Shown here piece by piece: positions 26,968 to 35,583 of a DNA stretch of 64,000 nt (the stretch's first letter is position 1; each line of letters opens with the position of its first letter). The stretch covers positions 4,128 through 68,127 of the forward strand of contig JAVZMA010000007.1 of assembly GCA_038883475.1 (NCBI GenBank). Direction: 5' to 3'. Position numbers and translations under genes: made by a program. This DNA comes from JAVZLH01 sp038883475 (GTDB taxonomy: Archaea; Thermoproteota; Bathyarchaeia; Bathyarchaeales; Bathycorpusculaceae). The notes below the pieces were generated by a model. It did no database searches, was not told where the DNA came from, and saw nothing but the letters and a program-made list of their open reading frames with translations.

Positions 26968-27207
26968 TTATTTAACATTCTTCTATACCAAAACACCAAT
27001 CACACTCCAAACAATTAGAAACCACCACCGCTTTCCAATGCCAACCAAATACTTCGCCACTCGCGCACATAATCTCCCGAAACTCTAATATTAACCAACC
27101 AAACTTCTGTTCCATGCAAAGCAGATAAGAATAACGGAACAAAGAGGATGAAGCCATCAAAAGGCTTTTAATCAAAAACGGTTACTGGTTCGGTTGAGGT
27201 GTAAAAT
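26968..27207. other. Divergent intergenic region without recognised gene
   Basis: About 240 bases separate the liv operon from the thiolase operon on the other strand. An open frame at 26972-27175 exists on the minus strand but has no ribosome site or family resemblance. No RNA gene was seen. Promoters for both sides must lie here. Confidence 0.4.
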
Positions 27208-28422
27208 TTGCGTAATGTAGCAATAGTTGGAGTAGGCCACAGCAAATTCGGAAACAGGTATGACGTGAGAATGGATGAACTCGCTTGGGAATCAGTCAGT
27301 GAAGCCCTAAAAGACGCAAATCTAACGCCTAAGGATATAGAATTTCACGTTGTAGGTTGCGCTGGCGGATGGAGTGCCGAAGCTTTGCCGGCTGCGGTCT
27401 GCTCTGAATACTGTGGCACACTTCCAAAAGGAAGCATGAGAGTTGAGGCTGCCTGTGCAACAGGAAGCGCTGCGGTGACAGTTGCCTACAATCTAGTGGC
27501 AAGCGGCTACGTCAATATAGCTCTCGCCCTAGGCGTAGAAAAAATGCATGAATCCCCATCGCCTGTTCAGATAGAATTGATTGGAAGAGCTGGGAACTAC
27601 TTCTGGGAATTCGAAAACTTTGGTATGACATTTCCCGGATATTATGCGATGCATGCAACCGGCTACATGTGGAAACACGGTTTAAAAGAAGAAGACCTAG
27701 CAGAAATAGCTGTAAAAAACCACCATTATGCCTCTATGAATCCAAAAGCTCAGTTCAGGCAAGAAATAACTGTTGACATGGTTAAGCAGTCAAGATACAT
27801 AGCTTGGCCCCTAAAGCTTTTTGACTGTTGCCCCTTAACCGACGGCTCAGCCGCAATAATATTGGCAAGCGAAGATTTCGCGAAAAAAATCACGGACACA
27901 CCAGTATGGATAAACGGCTTAGGTGTGGCAACTGGGACGATAAACCTAAGTAAGAGGGATATGTTCACAAAACTTGAATATTCTGGTCTAGAATCAGCCA
28001 TCGAAGCCGCGAAACAAGCCTACAAAAAGGCTGGAATAGACTATAATGAAGCTGCTAAACACTTTGATGTGGCATGCGTTCACGACTGTTTCACAATTGC
28101 TGAACTAATGGCTTATGAAGACCTTGGCTTTTGCAAAAGAGGAGAAGGTGTAAAGCTTGTAAGAGAAAAACAAACCTACAATGGCGGTCTCATACCAGTG
28201 AATATAGATGGAGGCTTAAAAGCAAAGGGACATCCAATAGGCGCAACAGGAACCTCCATGATCTACAGTCTAACCAAACAGCTTCGCCAAGAATATGGCA
28301 AAATTGCAAGTCCAAAAGCACAAGCAACGATAAAGAATGGAAAAGCCTTAGCTCACAACATAGGCGGAACCGGCCATTACGCTTACGTGACCGTGCTGTC
28401 GCTGGAAAAACCCGGAGCATAA
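27208..28422 (+). CDS. Thiolase-superfamily acetyl-CoA acetyltransferase (SCP-x-like)
   Basis: The 404-residue protein is of the archaeal/SCP-x-like thiolase group. The nucleophile lies in VEAACATGSAAV (about residue 82), with a His in VHDCFTIAEL and another in AKGHPIGATGTSM near the C-terminus. It starts at TTG, eight bases after a GAGGTG ribosome site. It is followed 12 bases later by an OB-fold zinc protein (DUF35), a pairing well known for archaeal thiolases, where the small protein helps form the complex with HMG-CoA synthase or acts as a CoA-channel partner. Here, with dehydrogenases downstream, a catabolic role is likely. Confidence 0.9.
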   Translation: MRNVAIVGVGHSKFGNRYDVRMDELAWESVSEALKDANLTPKDIEFHVVGCAGGWSAEALPAAVCSEYCGTLPKGSMRVEAACATGSAAVTVAYNLVASGYVNIALALGVEKMHESPSPVQIELIGRAGNYFWEFENFGMTFPGYYAMHATGYMWKHGLKEEDLAEIAVKNHHYASMNPKAQFRQEITVDMVKQSRYIAWPLKLFDCCPLTDGSAAIILASEDFAKKITDTPVWINGLGVATGTINLSKRDMFTKLEYSGLESAIEAAKQAYKKAGIDYNEAAKHFDVACVHDCFTIAELMAYEDLGFCKRGEGVKLVREKQTYNGGLIPVNIDGGLKAKGHPIGATGTSMIYSLTKQLRQEYGKIASPKAQATIKNGKALAHNIGGTGHYAYVTVLSLEKPGA

Positions 28423-28434
28423 GGGAGGGATTGT

Positions 28435-28941
28435 ATGTCTGAAATGGTTGAAAATGTTAAAAAGGTTATTTCAGAAAAAGGTTTGCCTATAATTGAAGAT
28501 GCGAAAACAAAGACGCCGCTTTACATTAGCATGCGCGAACTTCCCTTAAGATTCCAGTTTGGAGTTGCTAAGGTTCAAAAGTTCTTTGAAGGATTAAAAG
28601 AAGGTAAAATCTACATGACGCAATGCAAAGGGTGTGGCGAAAAATTTTTCCCACCGCAAGCTGACTGCCCCAAATGCCTAACATCAAACATGGATTGGAT
28701 ACCGCTAAGCGGAGAAGGAGAACTCCTAACATGCACAATGATATTTGTTAAACCTCCAACATACGCCCACTACAAAGATTACATAGTTGGCATCGCCAAA
28801 ATGAAGGAAGGCGTAAAAGTTTTGGCATGGCTAAAAGTAGATGACCCAAGAAAGATAACACCAAAAATGAAGGTGCGCTTAACCACCGCAAAAAGAGAGC
28901 CTGAAGGCGTCGTAACCTACGAGTTTACTCCACTAGAATGA
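28435..28941 (+). CDS. DUF35 zinc-ribbon/OB-fold protein, thiolase partner
   Basis: The 168-residue protein has an N-terminal helical part, a zinc ribbon (CKGCGEKFFPPQADCPKC, residues about 63-80) and an OB-fold (GEGELLTCTMIFVKPPTY onward). This is the DUF35 arrangement found beside acyl-CoA thiolases. In the characterised archaeal thiolase/HMG-CoA synthase complex the DUF35 protein bridges the two enzymes and holds CoA. The gene is directly downstream of the thiolase gene with a GGGAGG ribosome site. No HMG-CoA synthase is present here, so the partner set may be thiolase only. Confidence 0.88.
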   Translation: MSEMVENVKKVISEKGLPIIEDAKTKTPLYISMRELPLRFQFGVAKVQKFFEGLKEGKIYMTQCKGCGEKFFPPQADCPKCLTSNMDWIPLSGEGELLTCTMIFVKPPTYAHYKDYIVGIAKMKEGVKVLAWLKVDDPRKITPKMKVRLTTAKREPEGVVTYEFTPLE

Positions 28942-29022
28942 CCGTGATGAATGGCGAAATTGAATCAAAAAATATTTTAAGAAAACCCGTTATTATTCCC
29001 TCGTTCTGAAAAAGGTGATGAT

Positions 29023-30225
29023 ATGGAAATTAAGAAAATTGCCGTGATGGGCGCTGGAGCAATGGGACATGGAATAGCGCAGGTGGCTTCAATGGCTGGT
29101 TTTGAGGTTGCAATGAGAGACATCAGCCAAGAATTTCTTGATAAGGGCATGAAGAACATCAGATGGAGTGTGAGCAAACTTATTGAAAGAGGTAAAATAT
29201 CACCTGCAGAAGCAGAAAAGACTTTGCAGAGAATAAAGACAACAATTTCGATTCAAGAGGCTGTGAAAGACGCTGATTTCGTGGTTGAAGCAATTCCAGA
29301 AAAACTAAGCCTAAAACAGGAAGTTTTTAAAGAAATGGACAGATACGCCCCGACTCACACGATTTTGGCGACAAATACAAGCGCTCTCCCTGTTACGGAA
29401 ATCGCCGCAGCAACAAATCGCCCAGATAAGGTTATAGGGATGCACTTTTTCAATCCACCACAGCTTATGCGCCTAGTTGAAGTTGTGATGGGAGCAAAAA
29501 CAAGCGAAGACACATGCAAAGTCACAATGGAGTTGGCAAAGAAGTTTGGAAAAGAGCCCGTGTTATGCAAGAAAGACGTGCCCGGATTCATTGCGAACAG
29601 GGCAACTGCGCCTGGTCAAAACCTTATCATGTGGATGGTTTACAATGGAGAATACACCATAGAGGAAGTTGATGCTGCAGCCATTTACAAAGCTGGGATG
29701 CCAATGGGCTTGTTCGCCTTAGCAGACTTTGCAGGTTTGGACATAAGCTACAGCGTTCTAAAGTTCATGGAAGAAAGGGAACCGAACTTCAAAGTTTGCC
29801 CACTGATAAAGGAGAAGGTTGAGAAAGGCGAAATAGGCGTTAAAGCAGGCAAAGGATTCTACACATACCCAGAAAAAGGCAAGTGGGCTATGCCGCAAAT
29901 ACCTCCAGAAAAAGCAGAAAAATTCGACCCGATGACATCAACTTATATATCGGTTAATGTGGCTGCAGAACTTATAAGAAACAATATAGCCACTCCGGAA
30001 GACATTGACAAAGCTTTGAAACTTGGCTTCAACATGCCCATTGGTCCTCTTGAACTTGCAGATACAATAGGGATAGACGAGGTCTTGTCAAAGCTAAAGG
30101 CGATATCAGCAAAGTATGGGCAATACGGAGATTTCTATAAGCCAAGTCCGCTGCTGGAGGAAATGGTGAAGAAGGGCGAGCTTGGAACAAAAACTGGGAA
30201 GGGCTTCTACACCTACAAGAAATAA
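29023..30225 (+). CDS. 3-hydroxyacyl-CoA dehydrogenase with duplicated C-terminal domain
   Basis: The 400-residue enzyme oxidises 3-hydroxyacyl-CoA with NAD+. The Rossmann domain opens with AVMGAGAMGHGIAQVAS and has the catalytic-site HFFNPPQLMRLVE (about residues 143-155). Two C-terminal helical domains follow, each ending in a KGFYTY motif (about 290 and 395), so the C-terminal unit is duplicated as in long single-function archaeal enzymes. There is no enoyl-CoA hydratase domain, which fits the separate hydratase gene at 36761. A GGTGATGAT ribosome site precedes the start. Confidence 0.93.
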   Translation: MEIKKIAVMGAGAMGHGIAQVASMAGFEVAMRDISQEFLDKGMKNIRWSVSKLIERGKISPAEAEKTLQRIKTTISIQEAVKDADFVVEAIPEKLSLKQEVFKEMDRYAPTHTILATNTSALPVTEIAAATNRPDKVIGMHFFNPPQLMRLVEVVMGAKTSEDTCKVTMELAKKFGKEPVLCKKDVPGFIANRATAPGQNLIMWMVYNGEYTIEEVDAAAIYKAGMPMGLFALADFAGLDISYSVLKFMEEREPNFKVCPLIKEKVEKGEIGVKAGKGFYTYPEKGKWAMPQIPPEKAEKFDPMTSTYISVNVAAELIRNNIATPEDIDKALKLGFNMPIGPLELADTIGIDEVLSKLKAISAKYGQYGDFYKPSPLLEEMVKKGELGTKTGKGFYTYKK

Positions 30226-30247
30226 CGCGTAATACCCCATTACCTCC

Positions 30248-30253
30248 TTTTTT
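30248..30253 (+). terminator. T tract after 3-hydroxyacyl-CoA dehydrogenase gene
   Basis: A run of six T, inside CC-TTTTTT-CG, lies about 22 bases after the stop and may end transcription. No hairpin was seen. Confidence 0.3.
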
Positions 30254-30400
30254 CGTAAGACTAAACTCCGCATCATGTCTTCTCAGTTTAAGACGATTTT
30301 GTGAAAAATTGTTATTCCAATGTTGATTACCAGTTTTGCTTAAGGAAAAGTTCAAGTATAGGTAATGTGCAATGGGTGAAAAGAAAAATGAGGTGTTAAA

Positions 30401-31576
30401 ATGGAGTTTGAATTTACTAAGGAACAACTAGAAATCAAACGAGCAGCCCGAGAATTCGCCGAAAAAGAGTTCACACCTGAAAAAGGAAGGGAGTACGACC
30501 AGAAATACGAGTTTCCATGGGAATTCTACAAAAAAGCTGCGCAACTCGGCTTTGTTGGAATGTCTTTTCCGGAGAAATATGGTGGACAAGGACTAGGCTG
30601 CATAGAAGAGTGCATAGTTGCAGAAGAATTCAATAGGGTTGACCCAACACTCGCTTGTCTATTAAGTGGAGTGGGCTTTGCTGGACTGGTAAATCTGTAC
30701 GGCACAGAAGAGCAGAAGCAAAAGTATCTCCCCAGAATTGCCAAAGGCGAGATTACCTGCGCCATGGCGTTAACTGAACCTAAACACGGCTCCGACGCTG
30801 GAACCACTGGTTTAGAAACAACAGCCGTAAAAGAAGGGGACTACTGGAAGATCAACGGCACAAAGACTTTTATTACATGTGGAGACATTGCAGAGTTCGT
30901 TATCGTATGTTGCCAAACAGACCCAAACGCTTCTCCACCATACAGAGGTGTTAGCCAAATAATAGTTGAAAAAGGAACACCCGGATTTGAAGCTACCCAT
31001 CTGAAGCCAAAAATGGGTTTCAGAGCCTCTCCCACAGCAGAACTTTCATTCAGCGATGTTCGTGTACCGTTAAAGAACCTTCTAGGTCAAGAAGGCAGAG
31101 GCTTCCATCAGATAATGTCTTACTTTGACTTCAGCAGAACTCCAATCGCTGCTCAAGCCGTGGGTATAGCGCAGGGTGCTCTTGAAAAAGCTTTGAAATA
31201 CTCTACTGAGAGGGAACAGTTCTTTACACCTATCCACAGATTTCAGTTTACACAATGGAAAATTGCAGAGATGGTCATGAAAATAGAGGCTGCGAGGCTG
31301 TTGACCTATAAAACTGCTTGGATGATTGACAGCAAAAAAGACCCAAGGCTAATTACGAGATGGGCTTCTATGGCGAAGGCTTTTGCAGCCAAAACCGCAA
31401 TTGAAGTTACGAACGAAGCTATGCAGATTCACGGCGGATACGGCTATGTCGACTCTGATCTTGAGCGTTTCTACCGTGAAGCTAGAATAATCGACATAAT
31501 TGAAGGAACGGGCGAAATTCAAAGATACATAGTTGCGCGCGAATCCTATCGAGAATTTAATTTACCTCTGCCATAA
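30401..31576 (+). CDS. Acyl-CoA dehydrogenase
   Basis: The 391-residue flavoenzyme makes the 2,3-enoyl-CoA from acyl-CoA. It begins in family style (MEFEFTKEQLEIKRAAREFA), has the FAD-binding CAMALTEPKHGSDAG segment (about 120-134), the ITCGD loop, and the C-terminal IHGGYGYV and IIEGTGEIQRYI, where the Glu of EGT (about residue 367) is the catalytic base. Short- to medium-chain or branched substrates are likely from the fold. No electron-transfer flavoprotein gene is present in the window, so the acceptor of its electrons is open. Confidence 0.94.
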   Translation: MEFEFTKEQLEIKRAAREFAEKEFTPEKGREYDQKYEFPWEFYKKAAQLGFVGMSFPEKYGGQGLGCIEECIVAEEFNRVDPTLACLLSGVGFAGLVNLYGTEEQKQKYLPRIAKGEITCAMALTEPKHGSDAGTTGLETTAVKEGDYWKINGTKTFITCGDIAEFVIVCCQTDPNASPPYRGVSQIIVEKGTPGFEATHLKPKMGFRASPTAELSFSDVRVPLKNLLGQEGRGFHQIMSYFDFSRTPIAAQAVGIAQGALEKALKYSTEREQFFTPIHRFQFTQWKIAEMVMKIEAARLLTYKTAWMIDSKKDPRLITRWASMAKAFAAKTAIEVTNEAMQIHGGYGYVDSDLERFYREARIIDIIEGTGEIQRYIVARESYREFNLPLP

Positions 31577-31641
31577 ACTTGGCATGCAAACAATACACCT
31601 TTATTTTTCATTTTTATCTATTCTATGACGGTTGAAACTAA

Positions 31642-32562
31642 TTGATAATAGACATACATGTCCATCCGCACTATAGTGAAGCCGAAATTCTAAATGAAAT
31701 GAAAAGGGCTAATATAGACCATGCAGTGTTGCTTGCTGTTGATGCTGACCCTTCAGATGTGGATAAACCGGAAATCAAAAACAGATTGAGAAGTCGCCAT
31801 TTGGAAGCGCTTTTCGGCTTTCGCGGCTTTCAGTTCATGTCCATAGAGGATGAGATTAAAAGGTTCTTTCAAGAACTAATCAATTATTATCCCGACCTTA
31901 AGAGTTCAAATGAAGAGATAGCTGATTTGGTGAAGAGAAACCCGAACAAGTTCATTGGTTTTGGCTCCGTTAATCCTAACAAGGATGAGCAGTATATAGA
32001 GGCTAAGCTTCGGGAAATCAGCGATTTCGGTTTTAAAGGAATAAAAATGCTTCCAACGCTTCAAATGTTCACTCCCGTTGAAAACAAGAATTTCGAGAGG
32101 ATATGCGAGTACTGCGAGAAAAACAAGAAGGTTCTCTTATATCACACTGGCTGCGACCCTGGACCATGGGAAGTTCCTGGGCTCTCCGAGGACGCCAACC
32201 CAAAATATTTGACCTCAGTTTTGGAAAGCTATAGTCCAACAATTGTTTTGGCGCATGCTGGAAGCTACAGCGCCTACAATCCCGGAATATGGTTTGATGA
32301 GGCTTTGGAGTTGGGTAAAAAGTTTGATAATGTGTATTTTGACACGGCGGCTGTTTCCAGTTTCATTTTTTCAGAAAAGATTCTGAAGAGGATAAAGGAA
32401 ACTATGGGTATTGACCGATTGCTTTTTGGTTCTGATTACCCCGTTGTTTGGGGAAGCGACATAAAGTATGAGGTGGAAGTTATAAGAGTTTGTAGACATT
32501 TGACGGAGGAGGAAAAAGAGAAAATTTTGGGTTTGAACGCTGCGAGAATTTTGAACATTTAA
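31642..32562 (+). CDS. Amidohydrolase-family (TIM-barrel) metal-dependent hydrolase
   Basis: The 306-residue protein has the amidohydrolase-2 pattern: the metal-binding HxH in IIDIHVHPHYSE at the very N-terminus, VLAHAGSYSA in strand six, and FGSDYPVVWGSD near the end. Members hydrolyse or decarboxylate small aromatic or cyclic acids. It starts at TTG; the upstream ATG runs into a stop. The gene is followed 11 bases later by a metallo-beta-lactamase-fold gene. The pair may act in opening or trimming a ring or ester in the surrounding acyl-CoA pathway, but the substrate is unknown. Confidence 0.85.
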   Translation: MIIDIHVHPHYSEAEILNEMKRANIDHAVLLAVDADPSDVDKPEIKNRLRSRHLEALFGFRGFQFMSIEDEIKRFFQELINYYPDLKSSNEEIADLVKRNPNKFIGFGSVNPNKDEQYIEAKLREISDFGFKGIKMLPTLQMFTPVENKNFERICEYCEKNKKVLLYHTGCDPGPWEVPGLSEDANPKYLTSVLESYSPTIVLAHAGSYSAYNPGIWFDEALELGKKFDNVYFDTAAVSSFIFSEKILKRIKETMGIDRLLFGSDYPVVWGSDIKYEVEVIRVCRHLTEEEKEKILGLNAARILNI

Positions 32563-32573
32563 CAGGTGACTTT

Positions 32574-33608
32574 ATGATTAAGGAAGTTTTCCCCAACATA
32601 TTTCAAATAAATGTTCCATTGCCGCACAATCCTTTGGGGCACTTAAACTCTTACCTAATAAAGTCTGACGAGCGAACTCTGTTAATTGACACGGGACTGA
32701 ATTTCCCTCAAGCTTTCCAATCCCTTTGTCATGGTCTTTCCGAAGCTGGAGTAAAGCCTCAAATGTTAACTGACATTCTGCTCACGCATTTTCACGTAGA
32801 CCATGTGGGCTTGGTTCCCCGCTTCAAAGAAATCTCTAAAGATTCTAAGCTTTGGATACACCGTGCGGAGGCTGAAATTTCAAGGTTTATGATGAAGGAT
32901 TTTGAAACCTACATTAAAAGCACTGTGAGCTTCCTCAAAAGCAACGGCGCACCAACCTCGATTGCATTTAACCTGCAAAAGTTTCATCCAGCCTTCTTTA
33001 CGCCGCAAGCTTACGAAGAAATAGCGAAAAAAGCGCTTTCGCTGGAAGATGGGCAGGAAATCTCTGTTGGCGATTACTGTTTCCAAGTTTTATGGATGCC
33101 TGGGCACTCTCCAGGACACATATGCCTATACGAGCCTAGTTTGAAGGCGCTTATCGCTGGAGACCATGTTTTGCCAACTATTACCCCGCATGTGTCTCAG
33201 TTTTTGGAGAACACTGACCCGCTGGCGGATTATCTGCAAAGTCTTGAAAAGGTGGAGAGATTTGATATTGAAGTTGTTTTGCCAGCCCACGAGACAGCCT
33301 TTACAAGTCTTCGTGAAAGGGTTAGGCAACTGCGGAATCATCATGAGCAGCGGTTAAAGGAAATTGTAAACGCGCTTGGAACTGGTAGTTCCAGCCCATA
33401 TACGCTAGCGTCTAAGGTGCATTGGAACGTTAACTACAAGTCTTGGGAGGATTTTCCGCCATTCCAGAAGTATCTTGCCCTTGGAGAAGCGGTATCTCAT
33501 TTAACCTTTCTTTCCAAGAAAGGAGTAGTGAAAAGGGTTGAGGTGAACGGGGAATTTTTCTACGAAATCGATGATGCCGAAAATTTTGACGACCAATTTC
33601 TTAAGTAG
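32574..33608 (+). CDS. Metallo-beta-lactamase-fold hydrolase
   Basis: The 344-residue protein carries the zinc-binding motif LLTHFHVDHVG (about residues 64-74), the second-metal region MPGHSPGHICLYEP, and AGDHVLP, all as in the glyoxalase II/MBL hydrolase group. A C-terminal helical domain of about 100 residues follows (from PAHETAFTSLRERV), seen in several thioesterase-like or lactonase-like members. A GGTGA ribosome site lies before the start. It converges on the activator ATPase gene, whose stop it overlaps by eight bases. Confidence 0.87.
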   Translation: MIKEVFPNIFQINVPLPHNPLGHLNSYLIKSDERTLLIDTGLNFPQAFQSLCHGLSEAGVKPQMLTDILLTHFHVDHVGLVPRFKEISKDSKLWIHRAEAEISRFMMKDFETYIKSTVSFLKSNGAPTSIAFNLQKFHPAFFTPQAYEEIAKKALSLEDGQEISVGDYCFQVLWMPGHSPGHICLYEPSLKALIAGDHVLPTITPHVSQFLENTDPLADYLQSLEKVERFDIEVVLPAHETAFTSLRERVRQLRNHHEQRLKEIVNALGTGSSSPYTLASKVHWNVNYKSWEDFPPFQKYLALGEAVSHLTFLSKKGVVKRVEVNGEFFYEIDDAENFDDQFLK

Positions 33609-34371
33609 ATTTTTTTATGGCTGTTAAGGCTGCTCCAAAAGCACATATTATTTGAGGTTCTTGCGGCAGAATAGGCTTTAACCCTATTCTTTTGCTCAAT
33701 GCTTCAACAAAACCAGGGTTTTTTGTGACTCCACCAGTGAATGCCACATCCTTTTCGAATCCTATTCTGCTTGCCATGTTAAATATTCTTTCAGCTATCG
33801 CATGATGAAGACCAGCGATGACGTCTTCAATGTTGCATCCTTGGCTTATATGGGATATGACTTCTGACTCGGCGAAAACTGTGCATGTGCTGCTTATTTT
33901 GACCGGGTTTGAGGATTCAAAGTGTAGCGTGCCAAGCTCTTCTATTGGTTTTCCAAGAATTGTCGCCATAACCTCTAGAAACCTTCCAGTTCCAGCTGCG
34001 CACTTGTCATTCATAACAAAGTCTAAAACTCTTCCGTTTTCATCCATCCTAATGGCTTTAGAGTCTTGTCCGCCCACGTCAATAATTGTTCTTGCTGACG
34101 GAAAGAGTTTGTGAATTCCTCGCGAAATGCATGTGATTTCGGAAGATGTAGCGTTCGCGTTAACTAAGGCTCTTCCATATCCCGTTGCAACTGTGTAAAG
34201 AATATTCTTTCGATTTAGGTTTGATTTTTCAAGCGCCCTTTTTACGGCTTCTTCAGATGAGACTTTAAAGTTTATTCCAGAAGGGACTATGGCGTATGAA
34301 ACGATTTCCTCCCTGTCGTCGGCTATAACAACTTTTGTTGCAGAGGCTCCAGCGTCTATTCCAGCGTACAT
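33601..34371 (-). CDS. 2-hydroxyacyl-CoA dehydratase activator (BadF/BadG/HgdC family ATPase)
   Basis: The 256-residue ASKHA ATPase drives a single electron at low potential into a dehydratase or reductase partner. It starts with the phosphate-1 motif YAGIDAGASATKVV. C124 (KCAAGTGRF) and C163 (SSTCTVFAE) lie 39 residues apart, the spacing of the two cysteines that hold the [4Fe-4S] cluster across the HgdC dimer. A single short activator gene fits 2-hydroxyacyl-CoA dehydratases better than class I benzoyl-CoA reductase, which uses two distinct ATPase subunits. Its start overlaps the stop of the catalytic subunit gene (TAATG). Confidence 0.9.
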   Translation of the reverse strand: MYAGIDAGASATKVVIADDREEIVSYAIVPSGINFKVSSEEAVKRALEKSNLNRKNILYTVATGYGRALVNANATSSEITCISRGIHKLFPSARTIIDVGGQDSKAIRMDENGRVLDFVMNDKCAAGTGRFLEVMATILGKPIEELGTLHFESSNPVKISSTCTVFAESEVISHISQGCNIEDVIAGLHHAIAERIFNMASRIGFEKDVAFTGGVTKNPGFVEALSKRIGLKPILPQEPQIICAFGAALTAIKKST

Positions 34372-35582
34372 TAGCTTTCCCCTAAAACCTCAATGAAAGC
34401 GTCGATTCTGTTTTTTATTTGGGCTTCAGCATATTGCCTAGGGTCTGCCATGTCTGCCTCGAACAAGAGATAAGGCACATTGAATTCGCTGCTTATGGCT
34501 TCTGCCGTTATCAGTTGTGGGGCAGACCATGTTTTGCAGCTTCTATTAGCGAATAAGACTGCTCCATCTATGTTGTATTCTTTGATGCTTTTCAGAAATC
34601 TTTCAATTCGAAGATCTATGTCAACATTTAATCCCATAGACAAAACTTTTCTCGCTATGCTTTCCAGCAGTTTTGAAGCGTCTAGTCTGCAAGCCCAAGC
34701 TTCGCTGTAGGGTTCGTAAACGAAAACTGCCCCCTTATCCTCAAAATATTTTATGAGGTCGAAGGCGTACCAAAGCCATATTCCATCAAAAAGCAATCTA
34801 TACTTCTCGTTTTCTATTATTCCCTCACCTTTGTTGACTTTCTCTTTCACTTCTTTAAGAAGCTCTTCATAAAATTGAACCGCTTCCTCTGTTCCCTGCA
34901 TCACTACGAGGGGGAAAATGTCTGAGGCGGAATCTCGACCGCCAAGCGGGCACGGCTTATGCCTTCTAAGTTTTAATGTTTCAAGCCACAACTCGCTTGC
35001 TCTGTCTGAAAGTTTAACGGCTTCAACAAGTTTTTCCTCGTCATACTTTAACCCAAACTTTTCTTCAGCCAACCTTATGAGGCTTTCCAACTGCTTAACA
35101 ACATAATCCAAAACGTAATTGTTAAGATCTTCAGCAGCCAAAACATAAGGAGCCTCGCCAACAAACAATGGTGTTCCAAGATGCATGTGTAGGCTCTGCC
35201 ACCACTTGACGTAAACATCGCATGAGTTTCTAAATGTTACCAGAAGGTCTGGAGGCGGCATAAGCCCGCTCATTCCGCTGAGGGCATAGCCCAAAGTGCA
35301 TCGGCTGTATGAGCATAAGTTTTGGGAATATCCCTTTCTTTCCGATTCTTCAAGAAAATCTAGTATAAATCCGCGGGCGCTGCACATGGCGCTGAAATGT
35401 TCTGGGGCAACTGGGTAAATGTCTAAGGCGCGTAATAATTCTACTGGTGTGAAAACGGTTATCCAAGCAACTGGTTTGCCTTGGGCTTTGGCTTCTGAAG
35501 CTTTCGCAAAATATTCTAGGATGAGTTCGCCTATTTTTCTGGTTGTTTGAAGGATGCGGCTTCTTCCTTTTTCTCCGCTCAT
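34371..35582 (-). CDS. 2-hydroxyacyl-CoA dehydratase/benzoyl-CoA reductase family subunit (HgdA/BcrB-like)
   Basis: The protein of about 403 residues belongs to the family whose members take an electron from the activator onto a [4Fe-4S] cluster. Cysteines in LCSYSRCTLG and RNSCDVYVKW (about residues 93-125) are candidate cluster ligands, and ANRSCKTWSAPQ lies in the C-terminal Rossmann-like half. The ATG at 35582 is preferred to the GTG at 35589-35591, since GGTGGT then precedes it and it begins just after the stop of the partner gene. Substrate may be a 2-hydroxyacyl-CoA or an aromatic acyl-CoA; the sequence alone does not decide. Confidence 0.86.
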   Translation of the reverse strand: MSGEKGRSRILQTTRKIGELILEYFAKASEAKAQGKPVAWITVFTPVELLRALDIYPVAPEHFSAMCSARGFILDFLEESERKGYSQNLCSYSRCTLGYALSGMSGLMPPPDLLVTFRNSCDVYVKWWQSLHMHLGTPLFVGEAPYVLAAEDLNNYVLDYVVKQLESLIRLAEEKFGLKYDEEKLVEAVKLSDRASELWLETLKLRRHKPCPLGGRDSASDIFPLVVMQGTEEAVQFYEELLKEVKEKVNKGEGIIENEKYRLLFDGIWLWYAFDLIKYFEDKGAVFVYEPYSEAWACRLDASKLLESIARKVLSMGLNVDIDLRIERFLKSIKEYNIDGAVLFANRSCKTWSAPQLITAEAISSEFNVPYLLFEADMADPRQYAEAQIKNRIDAFIEVLGES

Positions 35583-35583
35583 T

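Noticed and set aside
26972..27175. 67-residue open frame on the minus strand between the liv and thiolase operons
   Set aside because: No ribosome site, no recognisable motif, Cys/Trp-rich odd composition, and it lies in a divergent promoter region.
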